64,000 nucleotides of DNA from Aquirhabdus parva (GCF_003351745.1 NZ_CP031222.1:850207-914206), one strand, 5' to 3'; counted from the first letter of the stretch, positions 1 to 9,722 are shown. A program made the numbers and translations. Notes: a model not told the origin generated them from the sequence alone.

Positions 1-69
1 CTCAAGCCCCGTGAGTATGTGGGTGGGATGATGTCTGAGATTGGTATCCGGACTGATGGTTGTGCATAA
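1..69 (+). CDS. C-terminal end of an unidentified gene
   Basis: The first 22 codons read open from the left edge and stop at TAA 67-69; the visible end of the protein is GIRTDGCA. The other two forward frames stop within the first 30 bases, so this is the best frame if a forward gene enters here. The fragment is too short to assign to a family. In related genomes a gene such as truA often precedes trpF, but these residues do not let me call it. Confidence 0.4.
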   Translation, partial: LKPREYVGGMMSEIGIRTDGCA

Positions 70-359
70 CCATTTACCGTTGCGGGGTGCAGTGCTGGCG
101 TTTAACCAGCTTCCCATTCGTCCAGCTCATTCAAATGGCATTGAATATGGCGACGAATCATCAAAGTGACGTTTAATCAAGATGAATGCTCAGAACGCGG
201 CAAGTATAGCCAGAATGTAAACGGAATGTAATTGATTTGTGATATGACTATAAGAGATTGCCAAATATCTAAAATATCGGTGAGTAATTGCTACTACTTT
301 AGCGCTTAACTTGCGTTAGAATACTTTTCATTAAAATTTTAGTCTTTAAGAGATTTACG
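70..359 (+). other. Non-coding stretch upstream of trpF
   Basis: About 290 bases without a convincing ORF. The right half is AT-rich. A TAGAAT hexamer near 318 could be a -10 element for the trp genes, but its -35 partner is poor. I see no tryptophan-codon leader peptide and no clear terminator for the upstream gene. Confidence 0.4.
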
Positions 360-1058
360 TTGTCCAACTCCTCATCTCCTTCTACGTCGACACGGGTTAA
401 AATCTGTGGATTAACACGCGTCGTCGATGTGCAAGCTGCCATAGAGGCGGGTGCAGATGCAGTGGGCTTTGTCTTCTATCCACCTAGTCCGCGTGCGGTG
501 ACTGCTGCACATGTGGCGACTTTGATTTCCTATGTCCCGCCTTTTGTGCAAGCGGTCGGTTTGTTTGTGAATGTCGGTGCGCATGAATTACAGGATATCC
601 TGAGCCATGTTTCCCTGGATTTGCTGCAATTCCATGGTGATGAAACGCCTGAACAATGTCAGCAATTGGGTGCACTTACGGGGAAACGCTGGATTAAAGC
701 ACTACAAATGAAACCTGATATGAATATTCAAACTGAAATCAAAAACTATAAAGATGCTGGCGCCAGCGGCGTGCTTCTGGATGCTTGGCATCCCGATTTA
801 CATGGCGGGACTGGGCATGCATTTGATTGGAAGCGCTTTCCGAAACCAGAAGATTTTGATGCACCTTTTGCATTGATCTTGGCTGGTGGTTTGACGCCAG
901 AGAATGTTGCAGAGGCGATTGAGCAGACTCACGCCTATGCGGTTGATGTCAGTGGCGGAGTTGAAGCCTCTAAAGGCATAAAAGATAAGCAAGCCATAGA
1001 AAAATTTGTTGCACAGGCTAAACGACCCTCTCAACATGCTGAGCGATGGCGTCACTAA
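360..1058 (+). CDS. trpF: Phosphoribosylanthranilate isomerase TrpF
   Basis: Converts N-(5-phosphoribosyl)anthranilate to CdRP, the third step of tryptophan synthesis, in the cytoplasm. The 232-residue protein carries the family signature VKICGLT at residues 13-19 with catalytic Cys16, the FHGDE strand near 91-95, LLDAW with the second catalytic Asp, and the GGLTPENV and DVSGGVE phosphate-binding loops of the TIM barrel. It is slightly longer than the usual 205-215 residues because of a Ser/Thr-rich N-terminal tail. The start is TTG at 360, preceded by AAGAG seven bases upstream; no ATG lies before the conserved core. trpB and trpA follow on the same strand. Confidence 0.95.
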   Translation: MSNSSSPSTSTRVKICGLTRVVDVQAAIEAGADAVGFVFYPPSPRAVTAAHVATLISYVPPFVQAVGLFVNVGAHELQDILSHVSLDLLQFHGDETPEQCQQLGALTGKRWIKALQMKPDMNIQTEIKNYKDAGASGVLLDAWHPDLHGGTGHAFDWKRFPKPEDFDAPFALILAGGLTPENVAEAIEQTHAYAVDVSGGVEASKGIKDKQAIEKFVAQAKRPSQHAERWRH

Positions 1059-1156
1059 TCTCAATTTGAGTCAATTAAAGACTTTTATACAGCAATGAAA
1101 AGCCAGTAAACACATGGCTTAGAACATTATTTTGAAAGAATACGTGGAGTAACGTA

Positions 1157-2434
1157 ATGGGCAGTTTAGATGTGAAAGCAGACGAAAAAAATAGCTTGAA
1201 AGATCAGTTAAAAGATGTGGATTTTAGTGCGATAGATTTTACTCAATATCCTGATAACAAAGGTCATTTTGGTGTACATGGCGGTCGCTTTGTTTCTGAG
1301 ACCTTAATGGCTGCGCTTGAAGATCTGGAAAATCTGTATAACCGCATGAAAAATGATGCGGAATTCATACGTGCGTTTGACTATGACTTGGCGCACTTTG
1401 TCGGACGTCCATCACCGCTGTATCACGCGGAGCGCTTAAGCCGGGAATTGGGCGGCGCACAAATTTATTTGAAGCGCGAAGACTTGAACCATACGGGTGC
1501 GCACAAGGTAAATAATACGATAGGTCAGGCACTGCTGGCTAAGCTCTCGGGTAAAACACGGATCATCGCTGAAACTGGCGCGGGTCAGCATGGCGTGGCG
1601 ACCGCAACGATTGCTGCCCGTTTAGGAATGGAGTGTGTGATCTATATGGGCGTGGATGATGTTCATCGTCAATCTATGAACGTCTATCGCATGAAACTGT
1701 TGGGTGCGACCGTGGTGCCTGTCACCAGCGGTTCACGTACGCTTAAAGATGCATTGAATGAAGCTATGCGCGATTGGGTCACCAATGTGGATACGACGTA
1801 CTACATCATCGGTACGGTTGCAGGACCGCATCCTTATCCGATGCTGGTCCGTGATTTTCAGTCGATCATTGGCCGTGAAGCACGCGAACAAAGCTTAAAG
1901 CAAATTGGTAAATTACCCGATGCGTTGGTGGCTTGTGTGGGCGGTGGATCAAATGCGATAGGCCTGTTCTATCCTTTTTTAAATGATAAAGCCATCAAGA
2001 TCTATGGTGTTGAGGCTTCTGGCTACGGTGTTGAAACCGGTAAGCATTCTGCACCACTCACTGCGGGTAAAATTGGTGTGCTGCATGGCAATCGCACCTA
2101 TGTGATGGCGGATGATGAAGGTCAGATCATTGAGACTCATTCAATTTCTGCAGGTCTGGATTATCCGGGCGTGGGCCCAGAACATAGCTTCTTAAAAGAC
2201 GTGGGCCGTGTGCAATATGTACCGATCAATGACGATGAGGCACTGCAGGGCTTTCGCGATTTAACGCTGATTGAAGGCATCATCCCTGCGCTAGAGAGTA
2301 GCCATGCGATCGCTTATGTCAAAAAATTGGCACCGACCATGTCACCAGATCAGTCCATTGTGGTTTGTTTATCTGGACGCGGTGATAAAGATTTGCTGAC
2401 TGTTGCGAAGCTCGATGGGATTGTGATCAGTTAA
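1157..2434 (+). CDS. trpB: Tryptophan synthase beta subunit
   Basis: PLP enzyme that condenses indole with L-serine to give tryptophan and works as an alpha2-beta2 complex with TrpA. The PLP lysine is K117 in HTGAHKVNN, and the phosphate loop GGGSNA lies near residue 262. At 425 residues it is about 28 longer than the E. coli enzyme because of a charged N-terminal extension before the conserved [11 protein letters not shown] region. ATG 1157 has GTGGAG upstream. A 98-base gap separates it from trpF and 102 bases from trpA, so the three probably form one transcription unit. Confidence 0.97.
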   Translation: MGSLDVKADEKNSLKDQLKDVDFSAIDFTQYPDNKGHFGVHGGRFVSETLMAALEDLENLYNRMKNDAEFIRAFDYDLAHFVGRPSPLYHAERLSRELGGAQIYLKREDLNHTGAHKVNNTIGQALLAKLSGKTRIIAETGAGQHGVATATIAARLGMECVIYMGVDDVHRQSMNVYRMKLLGATVVPVTSGSRTLKDALNEAMRDWVTNVDTTYYIIGTVAGPHPYPMLVRDFQSIIGREAREQSLKQIGKLPDALVACVGGGSNAIGLFYPFLNDKAIKIYGVEASGYGVETGKHSAPLTAGKIGVLHGNRTYVMADDEGQIIETHSISAGLDYPGVGPEHSFLKDVGRVQYVPINDDEALQGFRDLTLIEGIIPALESSHAIAYVKKLAPTMSPDQSIVVCLSGRGDKDLLTVAKLDGIVIS

Positions 2435-2536
2435 CGCTATTTTTAGGAAATAGTGACTGAATCACATGAGGTCGATGTGAACTTATATTTGCGTTATTGC
2501 TGACGACAGCGAAAATTAATTTGGAATGATTTAATT

Positions 2537-3337
2537 ATGTCTCGTATTGCATCTTGTTTTGCTAGTTTAAAATCGCAAAACCGTAAGGCTTTGATTCCTT
2601 ATATTATGGCAGGTGACCCTGCACCTGAAGTGACCGTTCCTTTGCTGCATGCGATTGTTGCAGCGGGTGCTGATTTGATTGAGTTGGGTTTACCGTTTTC
2701 TGATCCGATGGCCGATGGTCCAGTGATTGCCTTGGCGGCTGAGCGTGCCTTGGCTGGAGGCACCAGTACTTTTCATGCAATCGATATGGTTGCGGAGTTC
2801 CGTAAAACGAACACCACGACACCGATTGTACTGATGGGATACCTTAATCCAATCGAGATCATCGGTTATGAGGCTTTTGCTGCACGCGCTGCTCAGGCGG
2901 GTGTTGATGGGCTACTGTTGGTTGATCTTCCGCCAGAAGAAGCTGGAGAGTTAGGCGATATTTTAGCGAAGCATGAAATTGATCCCATTTTCTTACTCGC
3001 GCCTACCACGACAGATGCACGGATTGAGCATGTGGTGAAAGCCGCACGTGGCTATGTGTATTATGTGTCACTGAAAGGGGTTACAGGCTCATCGGCACTG
3101 GATACGGATGAAGTTGCCCAGCGTATTCGCACCATTAAGCAAAAAACGGATTTGCCGATCGGCGTGGGTTTTGGTATTCATGATCGTCAAACGGCGCAAG
3201 CAGTGGGTGCTGCGGCTGATGGTGTCATTGTGGGGACGGTACTCGTTCGTGCATTTGCTGAAAATGACGTAACCGAAGCACAAGCGAAAATTGTAGCAAA
3301 GGTTCAAGAGTTACGACTCGCTTTGGATGACCTCTAA
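2537..3337 (+). CDS. trpA: Tryptophan synthase alpha subunit
   Basis: Cleaves indole-3-glycerol phosphate to indole and glyceraldehyde 3-phosphate and channels indole to TrpB. The 266-residue TIM-barrel protein has both catalytic acids in place: E49 in [11 protein letters not shown] and D60 in PMADGP. The GVTGSSA loop and the phosphate-binding GVGFGIHD segment are also present. Length is normal for the family. The stop is 17 bases before the preferred accD start, indicating co-transcription with accD. Confidence 0.97.
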   Translation: MSRIASCFASLKSQNRKALIPYIMAGDPAPEVTVPLLHAIVAAGADLIELGLPFSDPMADGPVIALAAERALAGGTSTFHAIDMVAEFRKTNTTTPIVLMGYLNPIEIIGYEAFAARAAQAGVDGLLLVDLPPEEAGELGDILAKHEIDPIFLLAPTTTDARIEHVVKAARGYVYYVSLKGVTGSSALDTDEVAQRIRTIKQKTDLPIGVGFGIHDRQTAQAVGAAADGVIVGTVLVRAFAENDVTEAQAKIVAKVQELRLALDDL

Positions 3338-3354
3338 TAATGTCGGAGTTGACA

Positions 3355-4239
3355 ATGACAAACGGAAATCAAGTTCAAAATGATCAATCGAATTGGCTGA
3401 ACCGTCCAGTTCCAGGTATACATAAGCATGCCGTGGTGAGCAGTGAACGCCCGAATATCCCTGTCATTGTCTGCCCAGCTTGTGATAATGAGATTATCAA
3501 AAGTCGCCTCCCTGAACTGCTCTATGTGTGCCCGCATTGCGATGAACATCTCAAAATGTCGGCGCGCATGCGTTTAGAAACACTCTTTGATCAAGTGGAT
3601 GCCGAACTGGGTCAAGAGTTTAATACCAGCGATCCGCTGCATTTTGTAGACAGCCAGCCTTATCCTGCACGTACCATTGCGATGCAGAAGAAGACTGGTG
3701 AAAGCGAAGCATTAGTCGTGATGCAAGGAGCGATTGGTTCGCTCAAGTTAGTTGCATGTGCCTTTGAGTTTGACTTCATGGGCGGCTCTATGGGGTCGGT
3801 GGTGGGAGATCGTTTTGTACTTGCTGCTGAGACGGCACTTGCGGCACGCCAACCTCTGGTGTGTTTTGCGGCTTCTGGTGGCGCGCGGATGCAAGAAGGA
3901 CTGTTGTCCCTCATGCAAATGGCGCGTACCGCTGCAGCCATTCAGCGTTTACGCGAGGCGGGTATTCCTTACATCGTGGTGCTGACCCATCCTGTCTATG
4001 GCGGTGTGACCGCATCACTTGCGATGTTGGGTGATATCCATTTGTCTGAGCCTAAGGCTATGATTGGTTTTGCAGGTAAGCGTGTGATTGAGCAGACGGT
4101 ACGCGAAGTGCTCGAAGAGCCGTTCCAACGTGCTGAGTATCTGCTTGAGCATGGCGTTGTTGATCAGATCGTTCATCGCCGAGAAATGAAAACAACAATT
4201 GCACGATTGCTCAGCAAACTGCTCAATGTGACTGTTTAA
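3355..4239 (+). CDS. accD: Acetyl-CoA carboxylase carboxyltransferase beta subunit
   Basis: With AccA it transfers the carboxyl group from carboxybiotin to acetyl-CoA, giving malonyl-CoA for fatty-acid synthesis. From the chosen start the 294-residue protein has a four-cysteine zinc ribbon (CPAC at 40-43, CPHC at 59-62) followed by the crotonase-like fold with the FMGGSMGSVVG and SGGARMQEG segments. An in-frame ATG also lies at 3340, but GGAG at 3345-3348 is six bases before ATG 3355, which favours the later start. It sits between trpA and folC, the usual order in Acinetobacter and Pseudomonas. Confidence 0.95.
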   Translation: MTNGNQVQNDQSNWLNRPVPGIHKHAVVSSERPNIPVIVCPACDNEIIKSRLPELLYVCPHCDEHLKMSARMRLETLFDQVDAELGQEFNTSDPLHFVDSQPYPARTIAMQKKTGESEALVVMQGAIGSLKLVACAFEFDFMGGSMGSVVGDRFVLAAETALAARQPLVCFAASGGARMQEGLLSLMQMARTAAAIQRLREAGIPYIVVLTHPVYGGVTASLAMLGDIHLSEPKAMIGFAGKRVIEQTVREVLEEPFQRAEYLLEHGVVDQIVHRREMKTTIARLLSKLLNVTV

Positions 4240-4245
4240 GACTTT

Positions 4246-5604
4246 ATGAGCGATTCTACTTTATCCTCAAACTCTCCTCCTAATGCACAAAGTTCTTTAG
4301 TTCAGTGGCTTGAATATTGGCAAAATATTCATGCCACTGCGATTGATATGGGGCTAGAGCGTGTTCGTCCTGTGGCTGTTCAACTGGATGTGCTAAAGCC
4401 TAAGGCATCCGTTATTACGGTGGCTGGAACCAATGGCAAAGGATCCACAACCACAGTCATTGCTTCTATCTATAAAGCTGCCGGTCTGCAAGTCGGTTTA
4501 TACCAATCCCCTCACATCCAATACTTTAACGAACGCGTGCGTTTGAATGGCACGCCTGTAGATGACCAGCTATTGATTCAGGCTTTTGTGGAGGTCGAGG
4601 CAGCACGTCATGTGTGTGGTCTAACCTTATCCTTTTTTGAAGCAACGACATTGGCGGCTTTTTTAATCTTTGAGCAACAAAACTGTGATGTATGGGTGCT
4701 TGAGGTTGGATTGGGTGGTCGTTTAGATGTGGTGAATTTGATTGATCCAGATGTTGCGGTGATTACCAATATCGGCGTCGATCATGTGGAGTGGCTCGGG
4801 GATAACCGAGAAGCCATAGGGTTTGAAAAAGCTGGAATTCTGCGTCAAGGGATTCCATTTGTCTTTGGTGAACTGGATATGCCAGCGAGTGTCCAGTTAC
4901 GCGCAAGTGTGCTGGATTGTTCGGTCTATCAAGTGGGGCGTGATTTCCAGTGGGGGAGCGTGGCGCCCTTGAATCTGGATATGACTCCAAATACGACAGA
5001 TGAACATGTAACGTTTTTTGAGTCTCCTTATTTTTATACGAATGCCGCTCAAACTTTACGGTTACCTGTAGCAAATCTTGCACTGAATAATGTGAGCGTT
5101 GCTATTACAGCTGTTTTATTGAATAAAATTGATGTTTCATATCATGCAATAAATCAAGGAATTGAGTCTGCTAGACTGGCAGGACGCTTTGAGTTACAGA
5201 CTTATCAATGGCGAAGGTTGATCGCGGATGTTGCTCATAATCCCCATGGCGTAGATTTTTTACTAAAGCAGTTGACAGTTTATTGCAAAAAACATGTAAC
5301 GCGTCATATTCATGCTATATTCTCTATGCTGGCGGACAAAGATATTGCCACTGTGGTCGATATGGCTAAGGGCATTATTGATCATTGGCATGTTGCGGTA
5401 CTGGATGTGCCGCGAGCTGCGTCTATGGAGCAGCTTCGTGCGGCCTTAGAAAACGTGCAAGTCACTTTTTATCCGAGTATCGCCGCTGCACTAGAAGGTG
5501 CACGAGCAGCCGTGGAAGATGATGATCTGATGCTGGCATGGGGATCATTTCACACGCTTGAAGAAGTGTATGCACAGCGTAATGGTGTTGAGCTTTTGAA
5601 TTAA
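4246..5604 (+). CDS. folC: Dihydrofolate synthase / folylpolyglutamate synthase
   Basis: ATP-dependent Mur-ligase-like enzyme that adds glutamate to dihydropteroate and then to folates. The P-loop GTNGKGST is at residues 61-68, followed by the SPH and FNERVRLNG segments, the VGLGGRLD loop and the ADVAHNPHG motif of the C-terminal domain. At 452 residues it is slightly longer than the family norm. It begins six bases after accD and is surely co-transcribed with it. Confidence 0.95.
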   Translation: MSDSTLSSNSPPNAQSSLVQWLEYWQNIHATAIDMGLERVRPVAVQLDVLKPKASVITVAGTNGKGSTTTVIASIYKAAGLQVGLYQSPHIQYFNERVRLNGTPVDDQLLIQAFVEVEAARHVCGLTLSFFEATTLAAFLIFEQQNCDVWVLEVGLGGRLDVVNLIDPDVAVITNIGVDHVEWLGDNREAIGFEKAGILRQGIPFVFGELDMPASVQLRASVLDCSVYQVGRDFQWGSVAPLNLDMTPNTTDEHVTFFESPYFYTNAAQTLRLPVANLALNNVSVAITAVLLNKIDVSYHAINQGIESARLAGRFELQTYQWRRLIADVAHNPHGVDFLLKQLTVYCKKHVTRHIHAIFSMLADKDIATVVDMAKGIIDHWHVAVLDVPRAASMEQLRAALENVQVTFYPSIAAALEGARAAVEDDDLMLAWGSFHTLEEVYAQRNGVELLN

Positions 5605-5650
5605 TTTCCAATTGGAATAAACAACAAATGTGGGTGGGGAGGCTGCAATC

Positions 5651-7018
5651 ATGAGTGCGAATCAACAACGCTGGATGGGCGGTATTATCCTGCTCGGTGG
5701 CAGTGCGCTGCTGGCAAGTTTTTTATTCCAAGGGAATGGACAGAAAAGTACAGTCCCGCATGTTGCGCCTGTCGATAAAACCTTAAATCTTGAACCGACA
5801 CATCGGTTGGCACCGCCAACCAATGGCGTCAGTAATCAACCGATAGATAACCAACCTGTTCAACTCACACCACTTGCGGTTGATGTTGATACTGAGCGTA
5901 AACTGCTTGCCGCACAGCATGATATGCGCGAGAAGAAAGTCGCTGAACAAGAAGCCCGAACCGCAGAGTTTTTAGCACGTCAGCAACAAGCAGAAGCCAA
6001 CTCAGCAAATCGTGTCGCCGCGGAGCAATCAGCTCGATTAGCAGCGCGTAAAGCAAAAGAAGACGACGCGCTTAAATCTACAGACCCTGCTGCACCCGAT
6101 ATCGCTGCGCCAGATGATGACGCTTCCAAAGCCGCAGCGCTTAAAGCTGAACAACGCCGTCAAGATGCAAAGGATCGTGAAGAACAATCCCGTTTGCGGG
6201 CTCAGAAAGCTGCAGAAAATCATGAAAATGCGCAAAAGCTAGTTGCACAAGCCGCAGAAAAAACCGCGCAGGCAAAAGCCGCTCGTGAAGCGGCCGAGAA
6301 GAAACAAGCTCAAGAACAAAAAGAGCAGCATGATTTACAAGTGAAACAGCATAAAGAGAAGCTAGAGAAAGAAAAGCAAGCAAAACTTGATGCTGAAAAA
6401 GAGAAAAAAGCGCTTGAAGCGAAACAGCATAAAGAGAAGTTAGAAAAAGAGAAGCAAGACAAAGAAGATGCCGCGCAGGCTAAACTGGATGCCGATAAAG
6501 CGGCAAAACTGAAGATTGCACAAGCCGAAAAAGCTGAGCGTGCGCGCCTGAAAGCCGCCTCTGACGATGCTGACAACAAAGAAGCACTACAAGCTCAAGT
6601 TGAGAAGAATAAGAAAGAAGCTGCAATCTTGAAGGCTAAGCTTGATAAGTTAAATGGTACGGGTACAGATACAGCCACTGCCAAAGATTCACAAAAAGCC
6701 AAAGATGCAGAACGCGCACGCGCTTTGCTAGAAGGGACACCAACGACCGCGACAGCAGTATCTCCAGCACCGGCTCCCCTCGTTATGGTGCAAGTAGCCA
6801 TGGCTGAATCGCAAGCCAAGGCCGATGCCATGGTCTCCCAACTGCGTGCTAAAGGCTATAAGGTCCGAACCAGTACCACGACCAAAGGTGTACGGGTATT
6901 GGTTGGTCCTGAAAAAGACGCGGCAGCCGCAACTGCGACTAAACATAAAATCGAGCAGGACGGCAGCTTGAATGTTAAGGGAGCTTGGGTTTCAAATTGG
7001 CAGCCACCTACATCTTAA
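5651..7018 (+). CDS. SPOR-domain inner-membrane protein with long coiled coil
   Basis: A predicted single-pass inner-membrane protein of 455 residues. It has a short cytoplasmic N-terminus, a membrane segment at about residues 8-28 (GGIILLGGSALLASFLF), a long Ala/Lys/Glu/Gln-rich helical rod resembling TolA, and a C-terminal SPOR domain (about 375-450) that should bind denuded septal peptidoglycan. The rod contains the 12-residue unit KQHKEKLEKEKQ twice, encoded 78 bases apart (from 6344 and 6422). An in-frame GTG exists at 5630, but GGGGAGG at 5636-5642 places the start at ATG 5651. Proteins of this type follow folC in Acinetobacter. The exact cellular role is inferred from the domain. Confidence 0.85.
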   Translation: MSANQQRWMGGIILLGGSALLASFLFQGNGQKSTVPHVAPVDKTLNLEPTHRLAPPTNGVSNQPIDNQPVQLTPLAVDVDTERKLLAAQHDMREKKVAEQEARTAEFLARQQQAEANSANRVAAEQSARLAARKAKEDDALKSTDPAAPDIAAPDDDASKAAALKAEQRRQDAKDREEQSRLRAQKAAENHENAQKLVAQAAEKTAQAKAAREAAEKKQAQEQKEQHDLQVKQHKEKLEKEKQAKLDAEKEKKALEAKQHKEKLEKEKQDKEDAAQAKLDADKAAKLKIAQAEKAERARLKAASDDADNKEALQAQVEKNKKEAAILKAKLDKLNGTGTDTATAKDSQKAKDAERARALLEGTPTTATAVSPAPAPLVMVQVAMAESQAKADAMVSQLRAKGYKVRTSTTTKGVRVLVGPEKDAAAATATKHKIEQDGSLNVKGAWVSNWQPPTS

Positions 7019-7551
7019 TTGCGGTACTCGCACTTTTATTTATTCTCGTATTGTCAGGAAGTCGGCGCTCCCAACTTCCTGAAGTCAAACCTGTTCGTGG
7101 TGATGATCTGGCGATTTGGCCATTTATGCCACGGATATTCATGACTGATGCTGAAGTTCGTTTCTTTCATCAACTCAAACAAGCCGTCCCTGAATTCCTG
7201 ATTTTTTCTCAGGTTGGGCTCTCTCGTTTGATTGAATGTACCGATGAAGAGGATGAAAAATTCTGGTTCAATCGGATTAATCGTATGAGTGTTGATTACG
7301 TCCTCGTGGATCAGGATGGACAGCGTGTTTTAGTTGCCATAGAGCTCGATGACTGGTCACATGAGCACCATTCAAGACAACGTGCAGACCTAAAAAAAGA
7401 CAAAGCCTTGGTCAGTGCAGGTATTCCGATTGTTCGTTTTCACGGTGAAGATCCAGTGACTGCAATTGAGATTCGTCGGGAGTTATTGAGTGCCTTGCAG
7501 ACCCAACAAGAGTGGCTTGCCGAATCACGGGCACAGTTTGCCGAGTATTAA
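6985..7551 (+). CDS. DUF2726 protein with N-terminal membrane anchor
   Basis: About 188 residues. A hydrophobic segment near residues 6-24 should anchor it in the inner membrane. The rest matches what I know of DUF2726: FFHQLKQAVPE, VDYVLVD, VAIELDDWSHE, and a C-terminal KDKALVSAGIPIVRFH. This resembles a PD-(D/E)XK nuclease-like core, with E and D in IELDD and K in KDKAL, though nuclease activity is not established. It overlaps the SPOR gene by up to 34 bases. The start is unsure: TTG at 6985 or TTG at 6997, both near AAGGGAG at 6977-6983. In Acinetobacter cvpA and purF usually occupy this place. Confidence 0.75.
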   Translation: MGFKLAATYILIAVLALLFILVLSGSRRSQLPEVKPVRGDDLAIWPFMPRIFMTDAEVRFFHQLKQAVPEFLIFSQVGLSRLIECTDEEDEKFWFNRINRMSVDYVLVDQDGQRVLVAIELDDWSHEHHSRQRADLKKDKALVSAGIPIVRFHGEDPVTAIEIRRELLSALQTQQEWLAESRAQFAEY

Positions 7552-7673
7552 TTCATTCTTTCCAAGACTCCAAATGACTGAATTTATTCTTTCATTTTTT
7601 ATGAAACCACATCTTTAGAGTTTTCATTTTTTTGCCCGCCAGATTTGGCATATCCATGCTCAGGGATAGTGAT

Positions 7674-8843
7674 ATGTTACCGCCATCAAAGATGCACCAA
7701 AGCAGTCGAGTGAATGGGCTTGATACGCTACGCGCTGCCGCGATCATTCTGGTCTTCATGTATCACTATATGGTTTTTGTGAGTCATGAACAGACTTTTG
7801 GCTGGCTGAGTGAAGTTGGTTGGATGGGGGTAGACTTATTTTTTGTCTTAAGCGGCTATTTAATTGCCAATCAATTATTCAAGGGCATTAAACGGGGACA
7901 GCACATTAGTGCTAAGCATTTTTATGCACGCCGCGCCTTGCGCACATTGCCGATATTTTGGATTGTATTAGCGGCTTATTTTATCTTTCCAGCGGTCATG
8001 GGTGGTAAAACACCGCCGCCACTCTGGTCCTTTCTGACCTTTACTCAAAATTATCACTTGCAGCCGGGGACGGCCTTTTCACATGCATGGTCGCTGTGTA
8101 TCGAAGAGCAATTCTATTTAATTTTTCCATTAGTCCTGATTGTTGGAATGCGTTTTCGATTCAATCGGATATATGGTTGGATTCTACTCTTTGGCTTGAT
8201 ACTGGTGGGTGTCATTGCCCGAATCCTATTGTGGCAAACCTATGGCCGTGAAAGCCTAGGGCAGGTGAGTGGTTATTATCCCCATATTTATTACGCAACC
8301 TTATGTCGTTTTGATGAGTTCCTGCCTGGTATTGCGGTCGCGTTGGTCAAGAATTTTTATCCCGCTTTTTGGCTACGCATAACACGCCATGGTCAATTAT
8401 TATTGGGATTGTCGGTCTTGGCGTTGAGTAGTATTTTTTATTCTGCCTATCATTTTTACTATATTGATGAATATGGCTATGGTTTCTTTATGACCGCCTT
8501 TGGCTACTCAATGATTGCATGGGTATTCGCACTGTGTGTGGTGACAGCACTCTGTCCGTCTTCATGGCTTTATAGAGTTCGTGTTCCGGGTGCAGCGAGT
8601 ATTGCTTTATGGTCATATTCGATTTACCTGTCTCACAAGCCCCTTGCATATATCCTACAAAAACTGCTGGCAGAAAGTCAGTGGATTACGGTGCAGTGGT
8701 TACCACTGTTGACTTTGATCGTCATCGTGCTGGCATGCGTGATCATGGGTGCTGTGCTGTATCAAATCGAAGCATTTTTTATGCGAGTCCGCGATCGACG
8801 CTTTCCTTCAAACTTCGCTACAGACGCAAATACCGCCCAATAA
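7674..8843 (+). CDS. Acyltransferase family 3 (OafA/YrhL-like) membrane protein
   Basis: Integral membrane O-acyltransferase with about ten hydrophobic segments, 389 residues from the chosen start. Typical elements are GLDTLRAAAIILVFMYHY near the N-terminus with the conserved His, the LFFVLSGYLIA loop, YARRALRTLPIFW, and HAWSLCIEEQFYLIFPL. The family O-acetylates surface sugars or peptidoglycan; the substrate here cannot be read. TTG 7632 and ATG 7656 are earlier in-frame starts, but AGGGA at 7662-7666 sits seven bases before ATG 7674. No glycosyltransferases adjoin it, so it does not look like part of a polysaccharide locus. Confidence 0.85.
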   Translation: MLPPSKMHQSSRVNGLDTLRAAAIILVFMYHYMVFVSHEQTFGWLSEVGWMGVDLFFVLSGYLIANQLFKGIKRGQHISAKHFYARRALRTLPIFWIVLAAYFIFPAVMGGKTPPPLWSFLTFTQNYHLQPGTAFSHAWSLCIEEQFYLIFPLVLIVGMRFRFNRIYGWILLFGLILVGVIARILLWQTYGRESLGQVSGYYPHIYYATLCRFDEFLPGIAVALVKNFYPAFWLRITRHGQLLLGLSVLALSSIFYSAYHFYYIDEYGYGFFMTAFGYSMIAWVFALCVVTALCPSSWLYRVRVPGAASIALWSYSIYLSHKPLAYILQKLLAESQWITVQWLPLLTLIVIVLACVIMGAVLYQIEAFFMRVRDRRFPSNFATDANTAQ

Positions 8844-8929
8844 TCAGATTACAAATTTGCCATCATTTCATGCCTAGAAAGACGCACTTTGCCCTTGAAA
8901 GACAGCATATATCTCTGCACTCTAGGATG

Positions 8930-8952
8930 AGTCATGTATACATTGCATGACT
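8930..8952. repeat. Inverted repeat upstream of the 9006 gene
   Basis: AGTCATG and CATGACT, separated by nine bases, form a perfect 7-bp inverted repeat 53 bases before the next start codon. No T-run follows on the plus strand, so an operator or mRNA hairpin is as likely as a terminator. Confidence 0.35.
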
Positions 8953-9005
8953 TAAAAAAACGACAAAAACTCAAAGTGAATATATCGATATTATAAGGAA
9001 ATAGT

Positions 9006-9722
9006 ATGTCTCATCATGATCTAGATGCCTATAAAGCAAAACATGAGCTAATTGCTTGCAAGAAAATACTCGTGAATAAAGTGTTGAATAACTCTCATGT
9101 TAAATCCTCGCAAGCCCTCGTTGATAAGATCAAGCAAATCTCTTTAGAGCTCGAAGAGTGCATGGCTGCTATCAATACCGTACTTTATAGTCAAGATAAA
9201 ACAGCGAATAGTTCGACCATCGCCTTGGATGAGTTCAATGAGCATTATTGGCGACTCAAGCCGGAAGGCACGACCCATGTGATTTTCGATGAAAAAGACA
9301 ATACCGTGTATTGGGGAAAAACATCGAAGGTCAATGCACAGGCGATCAAAGACATTCAATATATCTGGTCACTGTCGAGCTGGTCAGACCATCACCATCT
9401 TTTGAAAAAAGAAGGTGCAGATACAAGCCACACCATAAATCCACAGCTCAGAATTGTGAAATTTCCGCGTATCGACCAGATCGCTATTCGTTATAACGGT
9501 CAAGTGAATGCATTACCGATGCCGAGTGAATATGGCGCGATTTATGAGAATCTCTATAAGCGTGGTTTTGAACCAACCCCTTTTGATGCTGAACAAGGAT
9601 TTATTCACCCCCTGACGCATGAGTTTATCGATGCAAAAGAAGCGATTATTTATGCCAAATATATCGGCATGCTTCCTGAAGACAGTGACGTGTCTCAGCT
9701 TGTGCCTGCGATGATTGTTTAG
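9006..9722 (+). CDS. Protein of unknown function
   Basis: I do not recognise this 238-residue protein. It is hydrophilic, with no signal peptide or membrane segment. Residues 1-60 look helical and possibly coiled-coil; a mixed alpha/beta region follows with VIFDEKDNTVYWGKT near residues 92-106, and a SWSDHHHLL His cluster is near 125-133. ATG 9006 has AAGGA six bases upstream and codon use matches the neighbours, so it is a real gene. It stands alone between the acyltransferase gene and the convergent birA. Confidence 0.7.
   Translation: MSHHDLDAYKAKHELIACKKILVNKVLNNSHVKSSQALVDKIKQISLELEECMAAINTVLYSQDKTANSSTIALDEFNEHYWRLKPEGTTHVIFDEKDNTVYWGKTSKVNAQAIKDIQYIWSLSSWSDHHHLLKKEGADTSHTINPQLRIVKFPRIDQIAIRYNGQVNALPMPSEYGAIYENLYKRGFEPTPFDAEQGFIHPLTHEFIDAKEAIIYAKYIGMLPEDSDVSQLVPAMIV

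Noticed and set aside
6038-6946. Several minus-strand ORFs inside the SPOR gene
   Set aside because: Phe/Leu/Ser/Ala-rich products that arise as the antisense of a Lys/Glu/Ala-rich coiled coil.
8609-8950. Plus-strand ORF of 113 codons at the end of the acyltransferase gene
   Set aside because: Mostly overlaps the acyltransferase in another frame, lacks an SD and has no domain-like pattern.
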